Shown: positions 44,055 to 51,570 of the stretch, one piece after another | Numbering within the stretch: position 1 is the stretch's first letter | Layout: each line of letters starts with the position of its first letter | Source: Pontiellaceae bacterium B1224 | GTDB lineage: Bacteria; Verrucomicrobiota; Kiritimatiellia; Kiritimatiellales; Pontiellaceae | DNA: 51,638 nt | Assembly: GCA_029432815.1 (NCBI GenBank) | Contig: JAROBA010000038.1 | Coordinates: 1-51,638, forward strand | Direction: 5' to 3' | Position numbers and translations under genes: made by a program | The notes under the pieces: model-generated | The model's database searches: none | What the model was told of the DNA's origin: nothing | What the model saw: the letters and a program-made list of their open reading frames with translations, nothing else

Positions 44055-45926
44055 CTAAATAAGTTCCGGATCGCACATAATTTCCACCAGGGCCGGACCG
44101 TTGTGGGCTAGCGCTGTGTTAACGGCATTCGCCAGATCTTCGATCTTCTCCACTCGAATTCCTTTCGCGCCGCACACCTCGGCATACGCTGCAAAGGAAG
44201 GATTGTGCAGTCCGGTTTCCCAAACCGTCATGTCGGCCATTTTCTGTTCCGTGCTGATCTTCCCCAGCTCGTTATTGTTAATCAGAATATGGGTGATGTT
44301 CATATTGTACTTCACCGCCGTGCAAAGCTCGGCCATGTATTGCCCGAACCCGCCGTCGCCCGTCAGCGCAATGATCGGGCGGTCCGGTTCCGCGGCCCAC
44401 GCGCCCATGGCGGCGGGATAGCCGAAGCCGATCGAACCGAGATAGCCCGACATCAAAACCGGTTGTCCTTTGCTCTCAAAATAGCGCCCGAACGAATAGG
44501 TGTTGTTGCCGACGTCCACCGCAATCACTGCATCTTCCGGAAGCAGCTCGCTCAGCTGGGCGAAGATGCCTGCGGCGTTCAATCCCTTGCCATTATCTTT
44601 TGCAGCGCGGGTTTCCTTCTCCGTTTTCCATTCGGCCTTTTTCGCGGCGATCTCGTCGCGACGATCGATGCCGGCCGGATTTTCCAATCCCTGGAAAAAG
44701 AGATCGGCCGTGATGCCGATTTCTCCAACCACTGGAACATCGACCGCATGGAACTTGCCGAGGGTAATCGGATCAAGGTCGACCTGAATGGTCGGGATGT
44801 CCTTGTTAATGCCGGTGTGCTGCGAGAATGAGGCACCGAAAACGACCAGCAGATCGGCGCTGTTCATAAAGTGAGCCGAAACCAGCGTGCCGCTGCGTCC
44901 GAGTACGCCGCAACCGAGCGGGTCGTCATCGCGAATCAGACCTTTTCCTTTAAAGGTGGTAATGACCGGGCAGTTCAGTTTTTCAGCCAGCTTTTTGACC
45001 GCATCCATTTTAAAGCGCGCGCCGTGGCCGACGATGATCGCTGGGCGCTCAGCTTTATTCAAATGTTCCAATGCCTGGGAAAGCGATGCTGCCGGCGGAG
45101 AAGTTCCAAGGTCTGGAAGTCGCCCTTCCGGACTTCCAAGGGTTGGAAGCGGGGCGGGCATCGTCTGTACTTCGTTCGGGAAAATCAGGTGGCCGACATC
45201 GCGCTGGAGCAGGGCATTTTTCAGCGCCAGATTCATCAGTTCTGCATGGTGGCTGGTTTCCAGCACGGTTTGGCTCCAGCAGGCGACCGATGAAAAGGCG
45301 GCCGCGAGATCCACTTCCTGAAACGCGCCCGGACCGAGCACCTGCGTATCGATCTGGCCGGTCAGCGCCAGAATCGGCACGCGATCCATCCGCGCATCCC
45401 AGAGTCCGGTCAGCAGATTGGTGGCACCGGGGCCGGCGATGGAGAGGCACGCCGCCGGTTTGCCGGTCAGCTTGCCGAAAGCCGAGGCCGCGAACGACGC
45501 CGCGCCTTCGTGGCGAATGCCGATATATTTCAGCTTGCCCGCTTCACACTGTTTGCGGATCGCATCGGCCAGCCCGAGGTTGGAATGGCCCACCATGCCG
45601 AACACCGTCGTCACGCCCCAGTTGATCATGGTTTGAACCATGACGTCAGAGACGGTTAATTCTTCAGCAACGGTTTCGGCAGGCGTTTCCGCCGCGCCAT
45701 CTTCAGCGAATTCGGAAGCGGGGACGCCGCAGACCGGGCAGGTTTCGGGCGGTTCATCGCCTTCGTGCACATAACCACAAACCTTACATTTCCAACGTTT
45801 GGAAACGGCCGTCTCTTCGGTGGCTTCTTTTTCAAACACCGAAGCGGGGGCGCTGCAAACCGGACAGGTTTCCGGCGGTTCATCGCCTTCGTGTATGTAT
45901 CCGCAAACTGTGCACTTCCAAGCCAT
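44055..45926 (-). CDS. ThDP-dependent enzyme with two N-terminal rubredoxin-like domains
   Basis: This 623-residue protein starts with two near-identical Cys4 domains (CTVCGYIHEGDEPPETCPVC and CKVCGYVHEGDEPPETCPVC; residues about 4-33 and 45-75). A pyruvate oxidase/acetolactate synthase-type enzyme follows: IRHEGAASFAASAFGKLTG with the catalytic Glu, SIAGPGATNLLTG, a central domain and the ThDP-Mg motif GDGGFGQY ... NNNELG. Acceptable reactions are pyruvate oxidation or decarboxylation; specificity cannot be read. Palindromes interrupt residues about 260-287 (45066-45148) and the rubredoxin linker (45790). It is the first gene of the operon, 106 bp before the flavoenzyme gene. Confidence 0.88.
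   Translation of the reverse strand: MAWKCTVCGYIHEGDEPPETCPVCSAPASVFEKEATEETAVSKRWKCKVCGYVHEGDEPPETCPVCGVPASEFAEDGAAETPAETVAEELTVSDVMVQTMINWGVTTVFGMVGHSNLGLADAIRKQCEAGKLKYIGIRHEGAASFAASAFGKLTGKPAACLSIAGPGATNLLTGLWDARMDRVPILALTGQIDTQVLGPGAFQEVDLAAAFSSVACWSQTVLETSHHAELMNLALKNALLQRDVGHLIFPNEVQTMPAPLPTLGSPEGRLPDLGTSPPAASLSQALEHLNKAERPAIIVGHGARFKMDAVKKLAEKLNCPVITTFKGKGLIRDDDPLGCGVLGRSGTLVSAHFMNSADLLVVFGASFSQHTGINKDIPTIQVDLDPITLGKFHAVDVPVVGEIGITADLFFQGLENPAGIDRRDEIAAKKAEWKTEKETRAAKDNGKGLNAAGIFAQLSELLPEDAVIAVDVGNNTYSFGRYFESKGQPVLMSGYLGSIGFGYPAAMGAWAAEPDRPIIALTGDGGFGQYMAELCTAVKYNMNITHILINNNELGKISTEQKMADMTVWETGLHNPSFAAYAEVCGAKGIRVEKIEDLANAVNTALAHNGPALVEIMCDPELI
44682..44737. repeat. palindrome pair inside the ThDP-enzyme gene
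   Basis: An exact copy TTCCAATCCCTGGAA is at 44682-44696 and a one-mismatch copy (CTCCAACCACTGGAA) at 44723-44737. Confidence 0.7.
45066..45148. repeat. cluster of three palindromes inside the ThDP-enzyme gene
   Basis: A one-mismatch copy (45066-45080) and two exact copies (TTCCAAGGTCTGGAA at 45104, TTCCAAGGGTTGGAA at 45134) lie within 83 bp. On the coding strand they encode the Pro/Gly-rich linker PTLGSPEGRLPDLGTSPP between two domains. Confidence 0.78.
45790..45804. repeat. palindrome at the start of the second rubredoxin domain
   Basis: TTCCAACGTTTGGAA encodes the SKRWK segment joining the first rubredoxin-like domain to the second. Confidence 0.72.
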
Positions 45927-45955
45927 TATCGTTCTCCATTCAAAATAAGAACAAA

Positions 45956-45967
45956 TCCTATATAGGA
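45956..45967. promoter_or_regulatory. perfect palindrome, candidate repressor operator of the redox operon
   Basis: TCCTATATAGGA overlaps a plausible -10 element for the minus-strand operon that encodes the PerR-like regulator. It does not closely match the classical PerR or Fur box, so the protein that binds is uncertain. Confidence 0.4.
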
Positions 45968-46176
45968 AAGGTTGCTGGTATGACGAGGAATAAAACCCGT
46001 ACTAATCTATACGTATTTAGATTAATTATTAATAGGTCGTTGGCGACGCTCGGAGAGTGCCTCGGTCTCGGTCCGATTCTGTCAGTCTCTATGCAGTGAT
46101 TGACGGTCGTATTCCGTCGTACTGCGCGTGGAACTTCTATGTCTTCGGTAAAAGGATTTGTGCAAAACCAGACCAG

Positions 46177-46209
46177 CTTAAGTCCGACTTAAGGTTGGCT
46201 TAAGGTTGG
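46177..46209 (+). promoter_or_regulatory. three tandem 11-bp repeats, OmpR/PhoB-type site
   Basis: CTTAAGTCCGA, CTTAAGGTTGG and CTTAAGGTTGG follow each other without a gap. Direct repeats with 11-bp period are the hallmark of PhoB/OmpR-type response regulators. The downstream operon has a VTC polyphosphate polymerase-like gene, so control by phosphate is an attractive inference. Confidence 0.65.
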
Positions 46210-46370
46210 GTGTGTTAATGATCTCTTCCATATGTTGGGAACAGGGTGATTCAAGCCTTGTTGAAAAAATTAACGTTAAGGAACGCCGCACGTTCGCTCA
46301 TGCAACAACGGAATGAAATGTGTCCCTTTTGCAGTAAGCGCGGTGTCCGGATAAATAAAAAGGAAACCCT

Positions 46371-47051
46371 ATGGATCTTAAACAAACACTGACTGACTCA
46401 TTCTGGAATCCCACTGCGCTTGCTTCTTTGCCAGAGGTCATTCTGGGCCTGCTGGCTGCGGCCCTTTTGTCTTTGCTACTGGCCCGCGCCTACATTCGGT
46501 TCGGTTCGTCGATGTCCAACCGCCGGGAGTTTGCGCATAATTTTCTTCCGTTGGCCGTCACCACCACGCTGATTATCAGTATCGTCAAGTCGTCGCTGGC
46601 TTTGTCGCTGGGGTTGGTGGGGGCGCTATCGATTGTGCGGTTCCGGGCAGCGATCAAAGAGCCCGAAGAACTGGCCTTCCTGTTTTTGGCGATTGCCATT
46701 GGTTTGGGAATGGGGGCCGGACAGGGGCTGATCACCACCTCGGCTGTGGTTGTGATTCTGGCTATGATGGCAATCCGCGATTTCCAGCGTAAACCCATCG
46801 TTGATGCCAATCTGTTTCTGACCGTGTCGCACACCTCGCCACGGGATCTTTCCGCCGTTCAAATTCTGGAGGAGCTGACCAAGACCGGCATGAAGGCGTC
46901 GGTCCGCCGGTTCGACGAAGGGCCAACCCTGCTTAGCGCGTCGTATCAGGTGAAGATGGACCGCCCCGAACAACTTCAGGAAGCCGCCGCCAGCCTGCGG
47001 AAGCGGTGCACCGAGATTGAAATCTCCTGCCTGGATGAAAAAAATGCATAA
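46371..47051 (+). CDS. DUF4956 membrane protein
   Basis: This 226-residue protein has about four N-terminal membrane segments, including LGLVGALSIVRFRAAIKEPEELAFLFLAIAIGLG, the DUF4956 core (quoted as two adjoining parts: LGLVGALSIVRFRAAI and KEPEELAFLFLAIAIGLG). A soluble C-terminal domain of about 80 residues follows. The function is unknown. The family is repeatedly found beside VTC-domain and CotH genes, as here. GGAAACCC precedes the ATG. It overlaps the start of the VTC gene. Confidence 0.9.
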   Translation: MDLKQTLTDSFWNPTALASLPEVILGLLAAALLSLLLARAYIRFGSSMSNRREFAHNFLPLAVTTTLIISIVKSSLALSLGLVGALSIVRFRAAIKEPEELAFLFLAIAIGLGMGAGQGLITTSAVVVILAMMAIRDFQRKPIVDANLFLTVSHTSPRDLSAVQILEELTKTGMKASVRRFDEGPTLLSASYQVKMDRPEQLQEAAASLRKRCTEIEISCLDEKNA

Positions 47052-47745
47052 GAACGTTCCAGAACCGAACTGGAGGTACGAGCGGAAGATGCTTCCGGTC
47101 GGTGTCGATTCCGCCTGGGTTGAACACCACGTTCGTCTGCATCCGGCCGGGTTCCGGGAAGTCTATCCGCCGCGCGAAGTGAATAACCTTTATCTCGATA
47201 CGCTGGACCGAACGGATTTTCGGCAACACGAACAGGGCGTTTCGCAGCGGAGCAAGACGCGGATTCGCTGGTATGGTTCGCTGGACGGGCCGATCGACCG
47301 CGCCACGCTCGAACTGAAAATCAAGCGAGGCGGGGTGGGGCGCAAGGAAAGTGGTCCGGTTCCGGAATTCTCGTTGAGCCATGCCTCGGATGCCCAAGGC
47401 CTCCGTGCGCTGATCAGCGGGCTGCCGCTGCCGGCCGCAACGCGGGCCGCGGTGGAGCTGCGGCGTCCGAGCTTGGTGAACCGCTATGCCCGCCGCTACT
47501 ATCTCAGCGCGGACGGTTTGGTGCGGCTGACGCTCGACACAAACCTTCAATATTTCGACCCGAGCCAGGCCACGCGTCCACTGAACCATCCGATTCGCGA
47601 TGCCAAGACGTTAGTTGTGGAGCTGAAATATGCTCCGGCTCATGCCGTGGAGGCTGCTTCGATTGTCAGCCGGTTTCCGTTCCGGATTGCCCGCTGCTCG
47701 AAATATGTCGAGGGCGTCCGCCGGTTGCACCCGGGCTTACGATAA
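47035..47745 (+). CDS. VTC-domain protein (polyphosphate polymerase-like)
   Basis: This 236-residue protein has the VTC tunnel-fold pattern: YERKMLP at the N-terminus, VNNLYLDTLD, KTRIRWYG, LELKIKRG, RYARRYYLS, RLTLDTNLQY and VVELKYAP. These alternating basic and acidic strands bind ATP and polyphosphate in the yeast Vtc4 domain. Bacterial VTC proteins beside DUF4956 are presumed polyphosphate or related polymerases. The exact start is uncertain: ATG at 47035 or 47044, both overlapping the upstream stop. Confidence 0.87.
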   Translation: MKKMHKNVPEPNWRYERKMLPVGVDSAWVEHHVRLHPAGFREVYPPREVNNLYLDTLDRTDFRQHEQGVSQRSKTRIRWYGSLDGPIDRATLELKIKRGGVGRKESGPVPEFSLSHASDAQGLRALISGLPLPAATRAAVELRRPSLVNRYARRYYLSADGLVRLTLDTNLQYFDPSQATRPLNHPIRDAKTLVVELKYAPAHAVEAASIVSRFPFRIARCSKYVEGVRRLHPGLR

Positions 47746-47794
47746 TTTAGGCCCTCTCTATTCAAATCCCATCATGTTTACGAAGGATTTTTTA

Positions 47795-47868
47795 ACAGAA
47801 TAATTATGACAGAATGATTCATGGCATACATATCTGGAATTATTCTGTCCCAATGGTTCTGTAATAAT
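47795..47868. repeat. interleaved inverted-repeat element (A-B-A'-B')
   Basis: A is ACAGAATAATT (47795), B is ATTATGACAGAA (47803), A' is AATTATTCTGT (47838, perfect) and B' is TTCTGTAATAAT (47857, one mismatch). It fills the spacer between the VTC and CotH genes and therefore would be in the operon mRNA if transcription continues. Confidence 0.7.
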
Positions 47869-47902
47869 TTTTAGTTCCGGATCTGCCGGGTTAGGAATAA
47901 GT

Positions 47903-49645
47903 ATGAAAACAAAAACTAGCGCTAAGATCTCTCAAATTCGCATTGCGGCCAACCGATACTTAAGCATCGCGGTGTTGGCGGCGGTCGCGCTTGCATTGGA
48001 TGCACGTGGACAGCGATTCGAGGCGGCGGAAAATCAGAGTGTCACGAATAACCCGGGAGACGGGTTTTCTTTTCAGGACCGGAGGCCGCCCGGGGGTGAC
48101 CGCGGCGGACCGGGGTCGACGCCGGATCAGGAGATTGTCGCTTCCTATGACGTGAATCGGGATGGGTGGCTGAACCGCGCCGAACGCGCCGAGGCACGGG
48201 CCGCGTTGAAGGCAGATGCCAGCGCAGGCGGGAACCAGCGCCGCATGGGACCGCCGGGCCGAGGCGGGCTCGAAAGTTCTACGGAAACGCCGGAGGCCGG
48301 ACTGGCGCTGACGCCGGACGATGTTGAATCCTATCCGGATGCCCCGCTTTACGACACCGAAATTCTACGCACCTTTTTTCTGACATTTGAAAACGACGAT
48401 TGGGAAGAGGAACTGGAAGATTTTAAGAAGACCGACGTCGAGGTACCCGCAACGCTCGTCGTGGACGGTCGAACCTATCCGAATGTCGGCGTGAAATTCC
48501 GTGGCAACTCGTCGTACGATATGGTGCAGCGCGGTAAAAAACGCTCGTTCGCGCTGACAATGGATCTGGTCGATTCAGAACAGAATCTGGGCGGATACCG
48601 GAACATAAATCTGCTCAATTCGAACGGCGATGCCAGTATGATGCGGCTGGTGCTGACCCGCGAGATCAGCCGGCACTATCTGCCCATGCCCAAGTCCAAC
48701 TGGGTGCGGGTGGTGGTCAACGGCGAAAGCTGGGGCATTTATGTGAATCAGCAACAGCAGGATAAAATTTTTCTTAAAGAGCAGTTCGGTACTAAGAAGG
48801 GAAGCCGCTGGAAGGTGCCGGGCAGCCCGAATGCCCGCGGATCGCTGAATGATATGGGCGAGGACCTTGATGTGTATCGGGAAATCTTCGAGTTGAAGTC
48901 GAAGGAGGACCTGCGCGCGTGGGTCAGCCTGATCCTGCTCTGCCAGACGCTGGATGGCGCCCAGCCGGACGACGTGGAAGGCGAGCTCGGCACGATGCTG
49001 AATATCGACGGAGTGCTTCGGTTTCTCGCGCTGGAAAACGTGCTGGTCAACAGCGATGGCTACTGGACCCGGGCGAGCGACTATATGCTTTATCTTCATC
49101 CCGATGGCCAATTCCACATCCTGCCCTACGACTATAACGAAACCCTCCTGGAAGAGAGCGGTGGGCCGGGCGGCGGCAGAGGCAGCCGCAGAGGGCCGCC
49201 TCCCTTGCCAAACATGCAACTTGCGGGCAACGGGAACGTCCCGGCGAACGGGTCAGTGTCGTTCGGTGGCTCCGGCGGACGCACCGGCGGCGGAGGCGCT
49301 CATGAGGCAGGCGGCATTACACTGGACCCGCTGGTTTCGGCCGAGCGGGAAGACCGGCCGCTCGCTTCGCGTCTGCTCGCGAATCCCGAACTCCGCACCC
49401 GCTACCTCGAGTATGTGTATGAAATCGCGGATCAATGGCTCGATCCCGAAGTGCTTGGCCCCATCATTAAAAAGTACGATACACTCATCGATGCCGACGT
49501 TTGGGAGGACACGCGCAAGCTCGAGAGTTATGAAGCCTATTTCGAACAGGTGGACCTTGATCCGGAAGGCGATGGCATCCTCGGCTTTGCCACGAAGCGT
49601 CGCGCCTTTCTGCTGGAGCATCCCGCGATAAAAGCCCTGCGTTAG
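47903..49645 (+). CDS. secreted CotH-kinase family protein with an EF-hand-like motif
   Basis: This 580-residue protein has a signal peptide (ISIAVLAAVALALDARG region, residues about 20-37) and an EF-hand/dockerin-like DVNRDGWLNRAE near 83. The CotH domain carries VGVKFRGNSSY, KRSFALTMD, YRNINLLNSNGD, WGIYVNQQQQD and the late Asp motif HILPYDYNETL. CotH proteins are secreted atypical protein kinases. A Gly/Arg-rich loop (GGPGGGRGSRRGPPP) interrupts the domain. It clusters with DUF4956 and VTC genes, an association seen in many bacteria. Confidence 0.9.
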   Translation: MKTKTSAKISQIRIAANRYLSIAVLAAVALALDARGQRFEAAENQSVTNNPGDGFSFQDRRPPGGDRGGPGSTPDQEIVASYDVNRDGWLNRAERAEARAALKADASAGGNQRRMGPPGRGGLESSTETPEAGLALTPDDVESYPDAPLYDTEILRTFFLTFENDDWEEELEDFKKTDVEVPATLVVDGRTYPNVGVKFRGNSSYDMVQRGKKRSFALTMDLVDSEQNLGGYRNINLLNSNGDASMMRLVLTREISRHYLPMPKSNWVRVVVNGESWGIYVNQQQQDKIFLKEQFGTKKGSRWKVPGSPNARGSLNDMGEDLDVYREIFELKSKEDLRAWVSLILLCQTLDGAQPDDVEGELGTMLNIDGVLRFLALENVLVNSDGYWTRASDYMLYLHPDGQFHILPYDYNETLLEESGGPGGGRGSRRGPPPLPNMQLAGNGNVPANGSVSFGGSGGRTGGGGAHEAGGITLDPLVSAEREDRPLASRLLANPELRTRYLEYVYEIADQWLDPEVLGPIIKKYDTLIDADVWEDTRKLESYEAYFEQVDLDPEGDGILGFATKRRAFLLEHPAIKALR

Positions 49646-49663
49646 TTTCGCGGGAATGGGAGC

Positions 49664-49812
49664 ACCACGAAATACACCAAATACACGAAAATATAGGCCA
49701 CGCGGAAATTTGCTCATTCATCCAAAAGTGATTCAGAATAGGACCTTTTCGAACAGTATAGCGTATTCAGGCCGAGATTTTTAAGTTTCGTGTATTTTGT
49801 GAGTTTCGTGGT
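49664..49812. repeat. 27-bp inverted repeat with long loop
   Basis: The arms at 49664-49690 (start ACCACGAAATACACC) and 49786-49812 pair at 24 of 27 positions around a loop of about 95 nt. The CACGAA core resembles the elements at 25594 and 33915. Confidence 0.72.
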
Positions 49813-49822
49813 TTATCTCGGT

Positions 49823-49837
49823 TTCCAAGGCCTGGAA
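49823..49837. repeat. TTCCA-N5-TGGAA palindrome
   Basis: TTCCAAGGCCTGGAA lies between the long inverted repeat and the REP-like element. Confidence 0.75.
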
Positions 49838-49851
49838 ATTGGGGCGTTGCA

Positions 49852-49921
49852 GGTAGGGACGACTCTCCGAGCCGTCCACCGATGGAGCGGCCTGACGTGC
49901 GGGTGCGGCGCGATGGGGACA
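49852..49921. repeat. REP-like element, copy 2
   Basis: GGTAGGGACGACTC-TCC-GAGCCGTCC matches copy 1 at 34003; CTCTCCGAGCCGTCC is identical in both. Confidence 0.65.
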
Positions 49922-50226
49922 TCGCGGCCCTACCGGCGGCGATATCTGGAGGGGCGCGGGCCTTTTACACACGCAAGTCGTCGAGGCCGCCGACCCTCCA
50001 AAGCGCGGGAAGCAAGCGGGACGCTTCCCCAACTTTGCTCGCAATCTCATGGCCCAAAGGTTATTTCGCTCTTTGTGGTTTAATCTGTTTACTTGACGCA
50101 GTTAATGCTATCCCTGATAACCTCATTAAGAATTTTAAGCAATGAAATGTGCGAGTCGAACCCGCCGAGCCCGAAATGTGTTAGACGGAACGATTCAATA
50201 GAATAAACTGTTCTAATAGGAAAATT

Positions 50227-50745
50227 ATGAAAATCATAAGTCTACTTTCAATAATTCTACTAATCTCTGGTTGTCAGACAGCACAACACACCTGCCCCAG
50301 CACCCCTCAAACAGAAAAGATCACCGCCCAAGTAAAACTGGTCCATTCAAATACTAAAGATGTATCTGAATGGGGTGAGAAAGTTTTCGCACAGGTTAGA
50401 TTGAATATTTATAAAGAAGGAAAAATCGTAGCTCGTCCTATCCAGAACCTAAAACCAAATGAATGGAAATCAGCTGATATCGCAATTGATATCAAACATC
50501 TTAATCAAACGATAAAAATTCAAATTGAGGATGAGGTTATCGAAATGAATTCTGAACCGGGACTTCACCTCATGTTGAAAGTTGTTCCAATGGATGGAAA
50601 CATGGTTCATTTAAAAGGTGCGTATATATTATCTGAACGTACTGAAACAAACCTGATGAAACTCAAAGAAGTTTATTCGTTTAGTGCACACTGTAAACTT
50701 AATGAAGAAATAACTCTCTACGAGGTAACCACACAAATTGATTAG
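50227..50745 (+). CDS. AT-rich orphan lipoprotein
   Basis: This 172-residue precursor has a lipoprotein signal (MKIISLLSIILLISGC). The mature part is predicted to be beta-rich (KITAQVKLVHSNTK, FAQVRLNIYKEGKIV, HLMLKVVPMDG) and I recognise no family. The gene and the next one are clearly more AT-rich than the rest of the window, which suggests recent acquisition. AGGAAAATT before the ATG is a weak ribosome-binding site. Confidence 0.75.
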   Translation: MKIISLLSIILLISGCQTAQHTCPSTPQTEKITAQVKLVHSNTKDVSEWGEKVFAQVRLNIYKEGKIVARPIQNLKPNEWKSADIAIDIKHLNQTIKIQIEDEVIEMNSEPGLHLMLKVVPMDGNMVHLKGAYILSERTETNLMKLKEVYSFSAHCKLNEEITLYEVTTQID

Positions 50746-50834
50746 AACCAGATCCTAGACCCTACTTGGACAACGCCCTTTTTGAAGGCAAAGTCTGATT
50801 CCCAAGCGGGTCAGGATTAACGTTCGCTAATAAT

Positions 50835-51530
50835 ATGAAAAAAAATATCAGCTCAATTATAACAGTGCTTGCGATGTCGGTGAATGCCTTCGCATTTTAT
50901 CAAGAAACCGACATTGCTGTGTATTCAAATGAAGACAAAGGTAATGAACAGAATGTTCATGATCTTCTTGCACAACTCGAGAGCGGATGGTTTGTGATGA
51001 CTGATATACGGCCAGTAAGTAATAGGTGTTACTACGTAACCTCCCCCGTGAATTATGAGAGCGGAGTGAACTTCTTCAGTCTCTACTGGGCGGGAAAACA
51101 GTCAGAAGATTATCTTCCGCAAATAGAATGGGATAAGCCCACGTTGCATATGTTTAAGGCGGATAAGAAAATCAAAAAGCCAGACGATAAATTCACACGG
51201 GTGCATGACATCTCTACAGAGGATTTCTCCATAATCATAAATGCGTGGGAGAATTTATTGTCCCCGACAAACCACTCCACACTACTAAACTCAAAGTTCA
51301 CCTCTGAGAGAGCAAAACAATCTTTAGAGAAAGCATTAAAAAAAGATTACACGAATTTTGAGGTCGAATCAATTCAGCCTCAACGAAACCGGATTTTTAG
51401 AAGGCCAGTCTATCAAATGGAAGTTTGCTACTTCATGGCCCCTGGCCAAGGCCCCGGAGGCTTATCAATCTCGTTTGTTATAAAAAAGAATGGTATAAAA
51501 ATTCTCCGCATCGGAGAAATACTTTACTAG
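50835..51530 (+). CDS. AT-rich orphan secreted protein
   Basis: This 231-residue protein has a signal peptide (MKKNISSIITVLAMSVNAFA). The body contains SGWFVMTDIRPVSNRCYYVT and a C-terminal YQMEVCYFMAPGQGPGG. No family is recognised. It shares the AT-rich composition and orientation of the gene 90 bp upstream; both lie between two GTGTTAGAC sequences. Confidence 0.72.
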   Translation: MKKNISSIITVLAMSVNAFAFYQETDIAVYSNEDKGNEQNVHDLLAQLESGWFVMTDIRPVSNRCYYVTSPVNYESGVNFFSLYWAGKQSEDYLPQIEWDKPTLHMFKADKKIKKPDDKFTRVHDISTEDFSIIINAWENLLSPTNHSTLLNSKFTSERAKQSLEKALKKDYTNFEVESIQPQRNRIFRRPVYQMEVCYFMAPGQGPGGLSISFVIKKNGIKILRIGEILY

Positions 51531-51570
51531 ACTAGGCATGAATAGCGAACCAGTCAATTGAGCAACGGTG

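Larger units (their letters stand above)
45927..46370. promoter_or_regulatory. 444-bp divergent control region
   Basis: No coding sequence was seen. It holds a perfect 12-bp palindrome TCCTATATAGGA (45956-45967) about 30 bp before the ThDP-enzyme start, overlapping a possible minus-strand -10 (TATATA). A second inverted repeat is TAATCTA-N8-TAGATTA (46003-46024), and the three 11-bp repeats at 46177 face the DUF4956 operon. Confidence 0.5.
49646..50226. other. 581-bp repeat-rich spacer
   Basis: It contains the long inverted repeat at 49664-49812, a palindrome at 49823-49837, the REP-like element at 49852-49921 and GTGTTAGAC at 50178-50186. No gene was recognised. Confidence 0.5.

Noticed and set aside
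46018-46034. AT-rich near-palindrome that resembles a PerR box
   Set aside because: The match to the TTATAATNATTATAA consensus is poor and shifted; not reported as a PerR site.
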